Shown here in pieces: positions 17,546 through 25,979 of a DNA stretch of 64,000 nt. The notes below the pieces were generated by a model that was not told where the DNA came from, searched no databases, and saw nothing but the letters and a program-made list of their open reading frames with translations. The translations under genes and the position numbers were made by a program. Source of the DNA: Polyangiaceae bacterium (lineage in GTDB: Bacteria; Myxococcota_A; Polyangia; Polyangiales; Polyangiaceae); contig JAHBVX010000002.1 of assembly GCA_019637295.1 (NCBI GenBank), positions 930,001-994,000 of the forward strand, written 5' to 3'. How positions within the stretch are numbered: the stretch's first letter is position 1; each line of letters starts with the position of its first letter.

Positions 17546-19111
17546 GTGTCTCGAGCCCTGGTTCGCGGAGTGGTCGCCGCCGGTGATCCGGCCACCGCCG
17601 ACGCCGGGGCGACGGCGCTGCAGCGCGGGGGCAACGCCGTGGATGCGGCCGTGGCCGCCTCGTTCGCGGCGTTCGTGTGCGAGCTTCCGCTGTGCAGCCC
17701 GCTGGGCGGGGCCGTCGCGCTGGTTCACGCGCCCGGGCAGGGCACCATCGCGATCGACGCCTTCGCGCGCACGCCGGGCCACGGGGCGGCGCAGGGCCCC
17801 CTCGACTTCGAGCACGTCGAGGTCGACTTCGGCGCAGCCCGTCAGGTGTTTCACGTCGGTCGCGGCAGCGCCGCCGTCCCCCTCGCGCTGCGCGGGTTGC
17901 TCGAGCTGCAGGCTCGGCGCGGCCTGCTGCCGTTGACCGAGGTGCTCGCGCCGGCCATCGCCCTCGGTCGACGCGGCTTCGTCGTGGGACCGGGCGTGGG
18001 CTTCGCGCTCTCGCTCTTGGCGCCGATCTTCGAGCGCACCGCCGAGTGCGCGGCGCTCTGCCGCGTCGGCGAACGAGTCGCTCGCCCCGGAGACCGACTG
18101 ACCAACGCCGCGCTGGCGGCGACCTTGGAGGCGTTGGCTCGTGATCCGGGCGTGGTCGGGGCGCTCGAGGCGGACTTGCTCGCGCAGCACGGCGAGGCGG
18201 TCGGGGGACGCATCACCGCGGAAGATCTCGCTCGTGCGCGGGTCTCGGAGGCTGCGCCGGTGCTGCTCGAGCACGCGGGCGCGACCCTCGCGACCATGCC
18301 CGGCCCCTCGACGGGTGGCGTGCTCGTGGCGCTGGGCGCGCGCCTGCTCGAAGGGCGCCGCTTCGACCCGCCCCTCGGTCCCGCACACGCACTAGAGCTG
18401 GCGCGGGTGCAGGAGCTGCTCCTGTCGGTCCGGGTGGGCGACTTCGACGATCGCTGCCGCGACCCCGAGTTCGTACGCTCCCTGTTGTCGGACGCGCGCG
18501 TCGCCGCGCTGCGCGCGGCTGCCGGCCCGGCGGGGGCGGACAATCCGCTCGGCTCCACCACGCACGTCAGCGCGATCGACGAGCAGGGCACGCTCGTGGC
18601 CATCACCCTCACCAACGGCGAGGGCTCGGGGCACGTGCTGCCAGGCACCGGCATCGTGGTCAACAACCTGATGGGGGAAGAGGACATCCATCCACGCGGG
18701 TTTCACCGCGATCCGCCCGGGCGTCCGCTCTCGACCATGATGGCGCCCACGCTACGCTACGGCGGGCTCGACGGAGCGCTCGCTCTCGGCAGCGGCGGCT
18801 CCAACCGGCTGCGCAACGCCATCTTGCAGGTGCTGACGCTGGTCGTCGATCAAGGCCTGCCGCTGGCAGCGGCGGTGTGTGCGCCGCGGCTGCACGTGGA
18901 GCGGAGCGGCGAGGGGGTGCGGCTGGCCTTCGAGCGGCTCGGCTCGAGCGCCGCAGCGGAGGCGGCGCTCATCGGCCGCTACGGGCCGACCAGCATGGCC
19001 TTCGACGACCTGAACATGTACTTCGGGGGCGTCCACGCAGCTATCGCGAAAGACGGCGATTTTTCCGGCGCCGGCGACCCGCGGCGCGGGGGCAGCGTGC
19101 GCGTGGTCTAG
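17546..19111 (+). CDS. ggt: Gamma-glutamyltransferase-like Ntn hydrolase
   Basis: About 521 residues. The N-terminal lobe has the family segment GGNAVDAAVAASFAAF and a glycine-rich PLGGAVALV. The self-processing site is GSTTHVS, with the nucleophile expected at Thr338, followed by GTGIVVNNLMG and GSGGSNRLRNA, in family order. GGTs cleave gamma-glutamyl bonds of glutathione and related compounds. Most are exported, but here no signal peptide precedes the domain, so this one may be cytoplasmic or a related acylase. It is divergent from the M16-like pair. Confidence 0.85.
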   Translation: MSRALVRGVVAAGDPATADAGATALQRGGNAVDAAVAASFAAFVCELPLCSPLGGAVALVHAPGQGTIAIDAFARTPGHGAAQGPLDFEHVEVDFGAARQVFHVGRGSAAVPLALRGLLELQARRGLLPLTEVLAPAIALGRRGFVVGPGVGFALSLLAPIFERTAECAALCRVGERVARPGDRLTNAALAATLEALARDPGVVGALEADLLAQHGEAVGGRITAEDLARARVSEAAPVLLEHAGATLATMPGPSTGGVLVALGARLLEGRRFDPPLGPAHALELARVQELLLSVRVGDFDDRCRDPEFVRSLLSDARVAALRAAAGPAGADNPLGSTTHVSAIDEQGTLVAITLTNGEGSGHVLPGTGIVVNNLMGEEDIHPRGFHRDPPGRPLSTMMAPTLRYGGLDGALALGSGGSNRLRNAILQVLTLVVDQGLPLAAAVCAPRLHVERSGEGVRLAFERLGSSAAAEAALIGRYGPTSMAFDDLNMYFGGVHAAIAKDGDFSGAGDPRRGGSVRVV

Positions 19112-19216
19112 GGCCTGGCTCGCGCGGTGGGGTCAAACATCCTACACTGTGCGCAAGAAGGACCGACTTGTCTCGAGGCCTGGCCTCTGCCACCCTCCGC
19201 TCACTATTTCGTCACG

Positions 19217-20836
19217 ATGAGAACGCTCGGGGAAATCCAGCCCGGTCAGGTGTTGGGCAGATACGAGTTCCTCGTGCCCATTGCACAAGGAGGTATGGCG
19301 GCCGTGTGGGCTGCGCGCCTCAAGGGCACGCGTGGGTTCAGCAAGACCGTCGCCGTCAAGACGATGCTGCCGACCATCAGCGACGATCCCCACTTCGAGC
19401 AGATGTTCCTGGACGAAGCGCAGCTGTGCTCGCGCATCCGTCACCCCAACGTGGTCGAGATCCTCGATCTGGGGGAGCAAGACGAGCTGCTCTACTTGGT
19501 CATGGAGTGGGTGGACGGCGAGCCGCTGTCGGCGATCCGCCGCGCCGCGGCCAAGGCCGACGGCATCCCGCGCCCCATCGCCGTGCGCATCGTGGCAGAG
19601 GCGGCGGCGGGCTTGCACGCCGCCCATGAATTGAAAGAGGACGACAGCAGCCTGGTCGGGCTCGTGCATCGCGACGTCTCGCCGCAGAACTTGCTCATCA
19701 CCTACGACGGCGTCGTCAAGATCGTGGACTTCGGGGTGGCCAAGGCAGCAGGGCGCAGCACCGAGAACACCAACGCGGGTCAGATCAAGGGCAAGCCGCC
19801 GTACATGTCCCCCGAGCAGGCGCTCGGCAAGGACATCGATCGTCGCAGCGACATCTTCGCCCTCGGCATCATCCTGTACCAGCTGACCACCGGCAAACAC
19901 CCGTTCCGCGGCGAGACGGACGCCATCACCTTGCAGAACATCGTCTCCGAGCGCCCCATCATCCCACCGCGAGCGTACGACAAGGAGTATCCGAAGCCCC
20001 TCGAGGCGGTGGTCATGCGTGCGCTCGAGCGCGATCCGGAGAAGCGCTACCAGACGGCGGCCGAGCTCGAGGGCGCGCTCGACCGGGTGCTGCCGCCCAG
20101 CGTGGGCCGCGTACGCAACGAGGACGTGGGTAAGTTCGTCACGTCCCTGCTCGGCCCGCGCGGCGAGGAGCGGCGAACCGCGCTGCGCGAGGCCATCCGC
20201 CTGGCGGACGAGCGGACCGCGAGCGGCGAAGGCACGGGCCAGTTCGCGCTGTACGGCTCGGCGCCCATGCACACTCCGGTCAGTGGTGTCTCGGCGCCGG
20301 GGGTGCGGCGTCCGCCCCTCGGCAGCGTCTCGGAGATCAGCATCATCGGCTCGGCGCCAGGCAGCTCGCCGGAGACGCCGTTCGGCACCCAGACGCCCTC
20401 CGCGCCGCCCGCACCCAAGAAGTCGAGCGCAGCGCTGTGGGTGGTCGGTGGCCTGGTGGTGGCCGGGGGCTTGGTCGGCGGCGCCCTGCTCTTCGCCAGC
20501 ACTCTGCTCGGCAAGGGGGAGGCAGCGGCGGCGGGCGGCGGGCAGCCCATCGCCACCGAGGCGGCCACCGCGGAGGTGCCCAAGCCCGAGGTGCAGCCGC
20601 CGCCCAAGCCTGCGGAGCCCAAGGACGAGTCGGAGACGGTGGACTTGAACGACCTGGCGCCCGAGAAGAAGGCGGCGGCTCAAGCGGCAGGCAAGGTGGC
20701 CCCCAAGGTGGCCGCGAAGGACAAGCCACCCGAGAAGCCCGCGGCGCCGGAGCCCGCGCCCACCAAGCCCGTGGCCACTGCCAAGCCCAAGCCCGGTGGC
20801 TTCGTTCCTCCGCCGGTGACGGATCCGGGGTTCTGA
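19217..20836 (+). CDS. Membrane-anchored eukaryote-like Ser/Thr protein kinase
   Basis: A 539-residue protein. The kinase domain starts near residue 15 (LGRYEFLVPIAQGGMAAVW), with VAVKTM, the catalytic HRDVSPQNLL (Asp153), DFGVAK, and KGKPPYMSPEQ. The domain ends near residue 300. A linker, one membrane helix at about residues 410-435, and a Pro/Lys/Ala-rich extracytoplasmic tail follow, with no recognisable sensor domain. Such kinases are numerous in myxobacteria. The ATG at 19217 is chosen because it sits just before the domain. A TACACT box lies at 19143. Its stop (TGA) directly abuts the stop of the convergent speE-like gene. Confidence 0.92.
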   Translation: MRTLGEIQPGQVLGRYEFLVPIAQGGMAAVWAARLKGTRGFSKTVAVKTMLPTISDDPHFEQMFLDEAQLCSRIRHPNVVEILDLGEQDELLYLVMEWVDGEPLSAIRRAAAKADGIPRPIAVRIVAEAAAGLHAAHELKEDDSSLVGLVHRDVSPQNLLITYDGVVKIVDFGVAKAAGRSTENTNAGQIKGKPPYMSPEQALGKDIDRRSDIFALGIILYQLTTGKHPFRGETDAITLQNIVSERPIIPPRAYDKEYPKPLEAVVMRALERDPEKRYQTAAELEGALDRVLPPSVGRVRNEDVGKFVTSLLGPRGEERRTALREAIRLADERTASGEGTGQFALYGSAPMHTPVSGVSAPGVRRPPLGSVSEISIIGSAPGSSPETPFGTQTPSAPPAPKKSSAALWVVGGLVVAGGLVGGALLFASTLLGKGEAAAAGGGQPIATEAATAEVPKPEVQPPPKPAEPKDESETVDLNDLAPEKKAAAQAAGKVAPKVAAKDKPPEKPAAPEPAPTKPVATAKPKPGGFVPPPVTDPGF

Positions 20837-22468
20837 TCAGTTCCAGCGGGACCACTCGTCGAGGTAGTAGCCGACGAGGGCTTGGGTATCGAGGCGGTTG
20901 GGGCGTACGGCCAGGGGCTGCATGTCCGGCGGGAACTCGAACAGCGCGGCGAGGGTGCGGACGTCGAGGAAGCGCAGCGGCAGCTCCGGCAGCGACTCGG
21001 GGGGCGTGAGAGCGCCGGGCTTGGCCAGGACGAACCCCCACTCGCCGAAGGACGGCACGAACACTCGGTAGGGCAACGTGCCGAGCCCAGCGGTGCGCAG
21101 GCTCTGCTCGATGCACCAGAACGAACGGCGCGCGAACAGCGGCGAGGTGGCCTGCACCACGAGCGTGCCGCCGGGCGCGAGGCGGCGCCGTGCGGCGCGA
21201 TACAGCTCCACGCTGTACAGCTTGCCGAGGGAGAAGTTGCTCGGGTCGGGGAAGTCCAGGACGATCACGTCCCAGGCGTCGGAGCTCTCGGACAGCTCGA
21301 TGAACGCGTCCCGGTTGGTGACGGTGACCCGCGAGTCCTCCAGCGCGCGGCCGTTGGCGCGGCGGAGGGCCGGGTGTTCGCGAGCGAGTCGGGTCATGGC
21401 TGGATCGAGATCGACGAGGGAGACCCGCTCTACGGCGCTCCACTTCAAGAGCTCACGGACCGCCAGGCCGTCACCGCCGCCTCCCACGAACACGCGCCGG
21501 GGCCGCGCCGTCAAGGCCAAGGCCGGATGGACCAGCGCCTCGTGATAGCGGTGTTCGTCTACCGATGCGAACTGCAGGTTGCCGTTCAAATAGAGTGAGA
21601 AGTGCTCGCCGCGCTCGGCGATCACGATCCGCTGATAGCGGGACTGTTCGCGCACTACCACGTTGCCCGAGTACAGGTGAGCCTCCGAGAGGGCCAGCAG
21701 TCGCTCGGCGGACAGCAGCGCGGCGAAGAGCAGCGCGCACACCAGGACGGCGCGCACCCGCGCCGACGCCATGGCGCGCCGATCGCGCTCGGTCTCGCCG
21801 CGCAGGATCCAGGTGGACCACAGCCCGACCAGCGCGTTGAGCAGCCCGCACACGAGCGACGAGCGCATCAGCCCCAAGGTGGGCAGCAAGACGAGCGAGA
21901 AGCCGACGGAGCCCACCAGCGCGCCGGCGTAGTCGAAGGTGAGGCTCTTGGCGATCAGCTCGTTGAACGCGAGCTTGCTGCGCAGGATGCGGATGAGCAG
22001 CGGCAGCTCGAGCCCCACCAGCACGCCCACGGCGATCACGGTGGCGTACAAGATCAGGCTGAACGCGCCGGTGTAGCTGAAGGCCACGAACAAGAGCGGC
22101 GCGCTGAGACCGCCGAGCAGCGCCGTGGCGAGTTCGATGTCGACGAAGCGCAGCGCCAGTCGTCCCTCGATGAAGCGCGACAGGTACGCGCCCCCCCCCA
22201 GGGCTGACAGATACACGCCGATGATCAGCGAGAACTGCCGCACCGAGTCGCCGAGCACGTAGCTGGCGACGGCTGCCATCGACAGCTCGTAAACCAGCCC
22301 AGCCGTCGAGATGATGAGCACCATCGCGAGCAGCGCCGCGGCGGGCGCCGGGCGATGGGCGTCCGGCAGCCAGGCGTCCGGCAGCGGTGGCGCGGCGGGC
22401 GTGGCCGCGGCCTCGGGAGGCGCCGAGTCATCCGCCGATGGCGGAGGCGATGATGATGCTGAGGCCAA
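20837..22468 (-). CDS. speE: Membrane-anchored spermidine-synthase-like aminopropyltransferase
   Basis: A 543-residue fusion. An N-terminal Pro/Ala-rich stretch is followed by about seven membrane helices (residues about 45-265) and a C-terminal spermidine-synthase-fold domain. That domain has the glycine-rich VFVGGGGDGLAVRELLKW, VDLDPAMTRLA, and LDFPDPSNFSLGKLYS in place of the usual DxxDP. Membrane-bound members of the family are known but their true substrates are unclear. The start overlaps the DUF350 gene by 41 bases; later starts before the first helix are possible. The two genes form an operon of a kind seen in many bacteria. Confidence 0.82.
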   Translation of the reverse strand: MASASSSPPPSADDSAPPEAAATPAAPPLPDAWLPDAHRPAPAAALLAMVLIISTAGLVYELSMAAVASYVLGDSVRQFSLIIGVYLSALGGGAYLSRFIEGRLALRFVDIELATALLGGLSAPLLFVAFSYTGAFSLILYATVIAVGVLVGLELPLLIRILRSKLAFNELIAKSLTFDYAGALVGSVGFSLVLLPTLGLMRSSLVCGLLNALVGLWSTWILRGETERDRRAMASARVRAVLVCALLFAALLSAERLLALSEAHLYSGNVVVREQSRYQRIVIAERGEHFSLYLNGNLQFASVDEHRYHEALVHPALALTARPRRVFVGGGGDGLAVRELLKWSAVERVSLVDLDPAMTRLAREHPALRRANGRALEDSRVTVTNRDAFIELSESSDAWDVIVLDFPDPSNFSLGKLYSVELYRAARRRLAPGGTLVVQATSPLFARRSFWCIEQSLRTAGLGTLPYRVFVPSFGEWGFVLAKPGALTPPESLPELPLRFLDVRTLAALFEFPPDMQPLAVRPNRLDTQALVGYYLDEWSRWN

Positions 22469-22652
22469 GGATCACGGAGCCGATGAGGATCGCGAGGGCC
22501 GTGTTCTGGTCTTCTTCGATCTCTTTACGGAGCGAGAACGGGGTCACCATCTTGATCACGAAGAAGCTGACCGCGAACATCACGATGCCGATGAGCGAGT
22601 AGACCACCGACGCGATGACGGCTTTGACGAACGGTGCCCAGTTGATGTCCAT
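22428..22652 (-). CDS. DUF350 small membrane protein
   Basis: A 74-residue protein with two membrane helices (about residues 9-33 and 50-72) joined by a polar loop containing the REIEEDQNTALA segment, which is typical of DUF350. Its function is not established. DUF350 genes commonly sit beside membrane-linked spermidine-synthase-like genes, as here. The downstream speE-like gene overlaps it by 41 bases. A weak GGGAA lies before the ATG. Confidence 0.82.
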   Translation of the reverse strand: MDINWAPFVKAVIASVVYSLIGIVMFAVSFFVIKMVTPFSLRKEIEEDQNTALAILIGSVILGLSIIIASAIGG

Positions 22653-22800
22653 GTTTCGATTGTTCCCGTGAGCGTCCCCGCGGCTCCTGCCGCCGAAGGC
22701 CGTTCTACACGAAAGGCCGCCAGATCGCGACCCCTGGGGGCGCGGGGCCGGCGCGCCTGGGCGGAACCGCGGGTTTTTCGCCTCGCGCCCGGCTCCAACG

Positions 22801-22806
22801 TATCCT
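22801..22806 (+). promoter_or_regulatory. Putative -10 element (TATCCT) before the 22820 gene
   Basis: TATCCT matches TANNNT and ends 13 bases before the ATG at 22820. A transcript from it would have a leader of only a few bases. Confidence 0.3.
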
Positions 22807-22819
22807 GGCTCCGAAGGCC

Positions 22820-23641
22820 ATGCTCGTGCTCGTGGGCCCCCCGTGGGCAGGAACCGATGAGGACTACGCCCGACTCGCGCGTGCGGCGGGGCTGGTGGCC
22901 TACGATCTGCGCGCTCGGCTCAACCCGCACAGCTGGGGTGTCGTCCGCGCCCTGGCCGAAGCGTCGCAGGCGGAGGCGTTGGCCGGACAGCTCTCGGCGG
23001 CTGGATTTCGCGCGTGCGTCGTCGATCCGCGGGTGGGGGTCGATCCTGCCCGGCCGCTGGTGACGGTCCGCGGCCTCGAGCTCACTGACGAGCAGCTCGT
23101 GCTGCACCTCAGCGAGCGCTCCATCCCAGTTCCGACCCGCGGGCTCGTCGTGGTGGTGCGCGGCGAGGTCCAGCTCGGCTCCCGGTCGGCGCCCTCACGC
23201 AGCAGCTCCAGCTCGGCGTTCCGCGCCGTGGCGCCCTCGGCGGCGGACATCCAGCTCTTCCGCGAGTCGGTGGCCTCGGGTCAGTTCGACGCCTACGCCG
23301 CCGCTGACATCCACTTCGCCACCGTCGCCTGGGGCGCTCGCATCGACGCCCGGGCGTTCGACTTCAGCTCGCTCGGCCTCGGCAGCGACAGCCCCGCCCA
23401 GAACCTCGACGAGGTCGTCGAGGTGCTCTCCGGGCGGGTGGGGGTGCGGGTCGATCGGGGTGGGCGCACCTCCAGCATCTTGAGCTACCTGTCTGGTCCC
23501 GCCCGCTCCGCGACCCCGGTCCCCGGTCAAGGGCTGCACAGGCCCCCGCCCGGCACCACCGACGAGCGTTTCGACGCCTATTCCCGCATCGTAGCCGAGG
23601 CCGAGCGGCGAACGCGTGGCTGGTCCGGGGCGGCCGGGTGA
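22820..23641 (+). CDS. Unknown cytoplasmic protein, first gene of a five-gene run
   Basis: A 273-residue protein I do not recognise. It has an alpha/beta N-terminal half (MLVLVGPPWAG strand-loop, then a helix with DYARLARAAGLVAYDLRARL), a Ser-rich linker around residue 125-135, and a second half with AADIQLFRESVASGQFDAYAA-type helices. There is no signal peptide or membrane helix. The first part (repeated AGLVAYDLRARL and SAAGFRACVVDPR units) suggests a sensor of peptide or ligand type, but no family can be named. Its stop overlaps a possible GTG start of the next gene, so it leads an apparent operon of envelope proteins. Confidence 0.7.
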   Translation: MLVLVGPPWAGTDEDYARLARAAGLVAYDLRARLNPHSWGVVRALAEASQAEALAGQLSAAGFRACVVDPRVGVDPARPLVTVRGLELTDEQLVLHLSERSIPVPTRGLVVVVRGEVQLGSRSAPSRSSSSSAFRAVAPSAADIQLFRESVASGQFDAYAAADIHFATVAWGARIDARAFDFSSLGLGSDSPAQNLDEVVEVLSGRVGVRVDRGGRTSSILSYLSGPARSATPVPGQGLHRPPPGTTDERFDAYSRIVAEAERRTRGWSGAAG

Positions 23642-23672
23642 CCTTGGGCGAGCGAACGCGACTGTTTGGGGG

Positions 23673-23678
23673 TAGAGT
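23673..23678 (+). promoter_or_regulatory. Putative -10 element (TAGAGT) before the TPR/PEGA gene
   Basis: TAGAGT matches TANNNT and ends 7 bases before the GTG at 23686, which is also the start that gives the best signal peptide. It suggests a leaderless internal promoter within the run. Confidence 0.4.
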
Positions 23679-23685
23679 ACCGGAC

Positions 23686-24687
23686 GTGGTCTTGAGGCAA
23701 GCTCGAGTTTCGGCAGCGGCGCTCGTCGCGCTCCTGGTGTTCACCTCCGGCGCGGTCTGGGGCCAGACCCCGCAGGAGCTAGCAAAGGCCCGCACCCTCT
23801 ACCAGCAGGGGCTCAGCCTCGAGGCGGGCGGCGACTGGGCGTCGGCGCTCGCGAAGTTCGAGGAGGTCGGGCGCGTGCGGCTCACGCCGCAGGTCCGCTT
23901 TCACATCGCGCTGTGCAAGGAGAACTTGGGGCGCCTGAACGAGGCGCTCGGTGACTACCGGGTGGCGGAGTACGAGGCGGAGCAGGCCAAGGCCAAGGAG
24001 CTCGCCGAGATCACCAAGCGGCGCGAGCAACTCGAGGCGCGCATCCCCAAGTTGGTCATCTCCCGCGGCGCGGGCGCCGAGCGCGCGAGAATCGAGCTCG
24101 ACGGCGTGGAGCTGGGCGACGCGAAGGTGGGCAAAGAGGTCAGCGTCGATCCGGGCCCCCATCGCATCGTCGCGAAGTTGCCGAAGGGTCAGTTCGAGGA
24201 GAGCGTGACCCTCGCCGAGGGCGAGACCAAGGAGATCGAGCTGGTCGCGCCGGACGATCTGCAGCCGACGACGGGCGGCGGTCCGACCGAGCCGACGGAG
24301 CCCGATGACCAGCCGCCGCCGATCAAGATCGAGCCATCAGGCTCTGCCCTGCCTTGGATCGTGGCCGGCGCGGGCGTCGTCAGCCTGGCAGCGGGGGGCT
24401 ACTTCTTCCTCCAGAAGAACGACGCCCAGAAGAAGCTGGACTCGGTGTGTCGCGGCGACGTGTGCCCCCGGTCGTCGCAGTCCTTGCAGGACGACGGCGA
24501 GCAGTACGCCATGCTCAGCAACGTGTTCGTGGGCGTGGGCATCGTGGGCCTCGGGGTGGGCACCATCATGCTGCTGTCACAGGGCGGCGGGTCGGAGACG
24601 ACCGAGACGGTCGCCAAACGCCGCGTGCGCGTGGACGTGTCCACCCAGCGCGCCTTCACGGGAGTGAACGTCGTTGGCCACTTCTAG
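23686..24687 (+). CDS. Exported TPR/PEGA-type membrane protein
   Basis: About 333 residues. A signal peptide ends near residue 26. TPR-like helices follow (ARTLYQQGLSLEAGGDWASAL, then RFHIALCKENLGRLNEALGDY), then a PEGA-like beta domain (ARIELDGVELGDAKVG, DPGPHRIVAKLP), a Pro/acidic linker and two membrane helices near the C-terminus (SALPWIVAGAGVVSLAAGG and VFVGVGIVGLGVGTIMLL). This architecture is common in Myxococcota next to envelope lipoproteins. The start could also be the GTG at 23638, which overlaps the previous stop. The next gene's TTG start lies 14 bases inside its end. Confidence 0.78.
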   Translation: MVLRQARVSAAALVALLVFTSGAVWGQTPQELAKARTLYQQGLSLEAGGDWASALAKFEEVGRVRLTPQVRFHIALCKENLGRLNEALGDYRVAEYEAEQAKAKELAEITKRREQLEARIPKLVISRGAGAERARIELDGVELGDAKVGKEVSVDPGPHRIVAKLPKGQFEESVTLAEGETKEIELVAPDDLQPTTGGGPTEPTEPDDQPPPIKIEPSGSALPWIVAGAGVVSLAAGGYFFLQKNDAQKKLDSVCRGDVCPRSSQSLQDDGEQYAMLSNVFVGVGIVGLGVGTIMLLSQGGGSETTETVAKRRVRVDVSTQRAFTGVNVVGHF

Positions 24688-25975
24688 CCTCTGGGTTCGC
24701 GGCGCGCTCTCGTGCGCCGCCTCGGCGCTCTTGCTCGCGTGCTCGTTTCCCGAGCACACCTTCATCGACGACACGGCGTTCTACGACGCCAGCGCGGGCG
24801 TGGGTGGCGTGGGAGCGACGGGCGGCGTCGGCGCCACGGGCGGCGGCGCGACGGGCGGCGTCGGCGGCGGACTGGGGGGCGTCGCGGGCGTGGGTGGCGG
24901 CACCGGCGGCACCGGCGGAGGGACCGGCGGCATCGGTGGCGGCACGGGTGGCTCCACCGGCGGCACCGGCGGCGGCGGCACCGAGAACTGCACCAACGGC
25001 GTCGACGACAACAACAACGGGCTCATCGACTGCGCGGATCCCGAGTGCACCGCCTACGTCTGCGTGCCGCCGGTCCCCACGGACTGGGTCGGGCCGGTGG
25101 GCAAGTACGCGGGCACGGACCCCTCGCCACCGTGCAGCGCGTCGGGCGGATACCCGCTCGTGGAGGCGAACTACAATGCGCAGATCGTGGCTGGTACGGT
25201 CAAGTGCCAGACCTGCACCTGCTTCGCGCCTGGCGGCTCCTGCACGCTCAACATGGCCTTCGCGCAGTCGTCGACCTGCGGCGCGGGTTCTTGCTGGGGC
25301 GGCTCGGTCGCGCCCGTTGCCTGCAGCGGCACGGACATCAGCATGACCCTGCCGGCGCCGAGCGGCGACTGTCAGCTCGTGCCCACGCTGCTCGGTCAGG
25401 GCTTCGGCGCGAGCGGCGTGGCCATCAGCGCCAGCACGGCCAGCGGCGCGGGCACCTGCACGTCCGGCTCCGTCGGCACCAAGAGCGTCCCGACGCCCAC
25501 TTGGGGACAGAACGTCCGCGCCTGCGGCGGCGGACCCACGACCGGCGGCGGCTGCGGGGCCACCGCCCGGTGCATGCCCAAGGGCGCGGCGCCGTTCGCG
25601 TCGGAGCCGTGCATCTACCGCGTCGGGACCCACTCCTGCCCGGGCTTGTTCCCCAACCAGACCGTCGTGCATCAAGGCTTCACCGACAATCGGGACTGCA
25701 CCAGCTGCAGCTGCAGCAACACCGCGGCCAAGAACTGTCAGCTGCAGCTGTACACGGACGACTTCTGCACGCAGAACATGACCGTGGTGTCGAGCGCCAA
25801 CACCTGCACGGTGCTCCCGCTCGATCCCGATCCCGAGATGACTCAGGGGCCCGTTGGCTCGTCGCCGCCCTACGACACCCGCGCCGCCATCGTGCGCGCC
25901 GGCTGCCCCACGACTCAGCCGTCCGTGACGGGCAGCGTGACGCCCACCGGTCCGGTCACGTTCTGCTGCATGTGA
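24674..25975 (+). CDS. Gly-rich and Cys-rich lipoprotein
   Basis: A 433-residue lipoprotein. The signal peptide ends at LLLACS (Cys near residue 23). Residues about 40-105 are a Gly/Thr-rich repeat of GG, GVGG and GTGG units. A short calcium-loop-like motif follows (NCTNGVDDNNNGLIDCADP), of the kind that recurs in myxobacterial surface proteins. The remaining 300 residues are Cys-rich (more than 20 cysteines) in a secreted, disulfide-rich domain with no family I can name. It starts with a TTG inside the previous gene and is followed after 4 bases by the flavoprotein gene. Confidence 0.78.
   Translation: MATSSLWVRGALSCAASALLLACSFPEHTFIDDTAFYDASAGVGGVGATGGVGATGGGATGGVGGGLGGVAGVGGGTGGTGGGTGGIGGGTGGSTGGTGGGGTENCTNGVDDNNNGLIDCADPECTAYVCVPPVPTDWVGPVGKYAGTDPSPPCSASGGYPLVEANYNAQIVAGTVKCQTCTCFAPGGSCTLNMAFAQSSTCGAGSCWGGSVAPVACSGTDISMTLPAPSGDCQLVPTLLGQGFGASGVAISASTASGAGTCTSGSVGTKSVPTPTWGQNVRACGGGPTTGGGCGATARCMPKGAAPFASEPCIYRVGTHSCPGLFPNQTVVHQGFTDNRDCTSCSCSNTAAKNCQLQLYTDDFCTQNMTVVSSANTCTVLPLDPDPEMTQGPVGSSPPYDTRAAIVRAGCPTTQPSVTGSVTPTGPVTFCCM
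24790..24990 (+). repeat. Gly-rich coding repeat
   Basis: Short tandem units of GGCGGC, GGTGGC and GGCACCGGC type encode GVGG, ATGG and GTGG in the lipoprotein at 24674. The units vary and there is no single fixed period. Confidence 0.7.
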
Positions 25976-25979
25976 GCCC

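Noticed and set aside
24790-24990. CRISPR-like or minisatellite repeat
   Set aside because: Units are short, variable and encode glycine in one frame, so it is a coding repeat.
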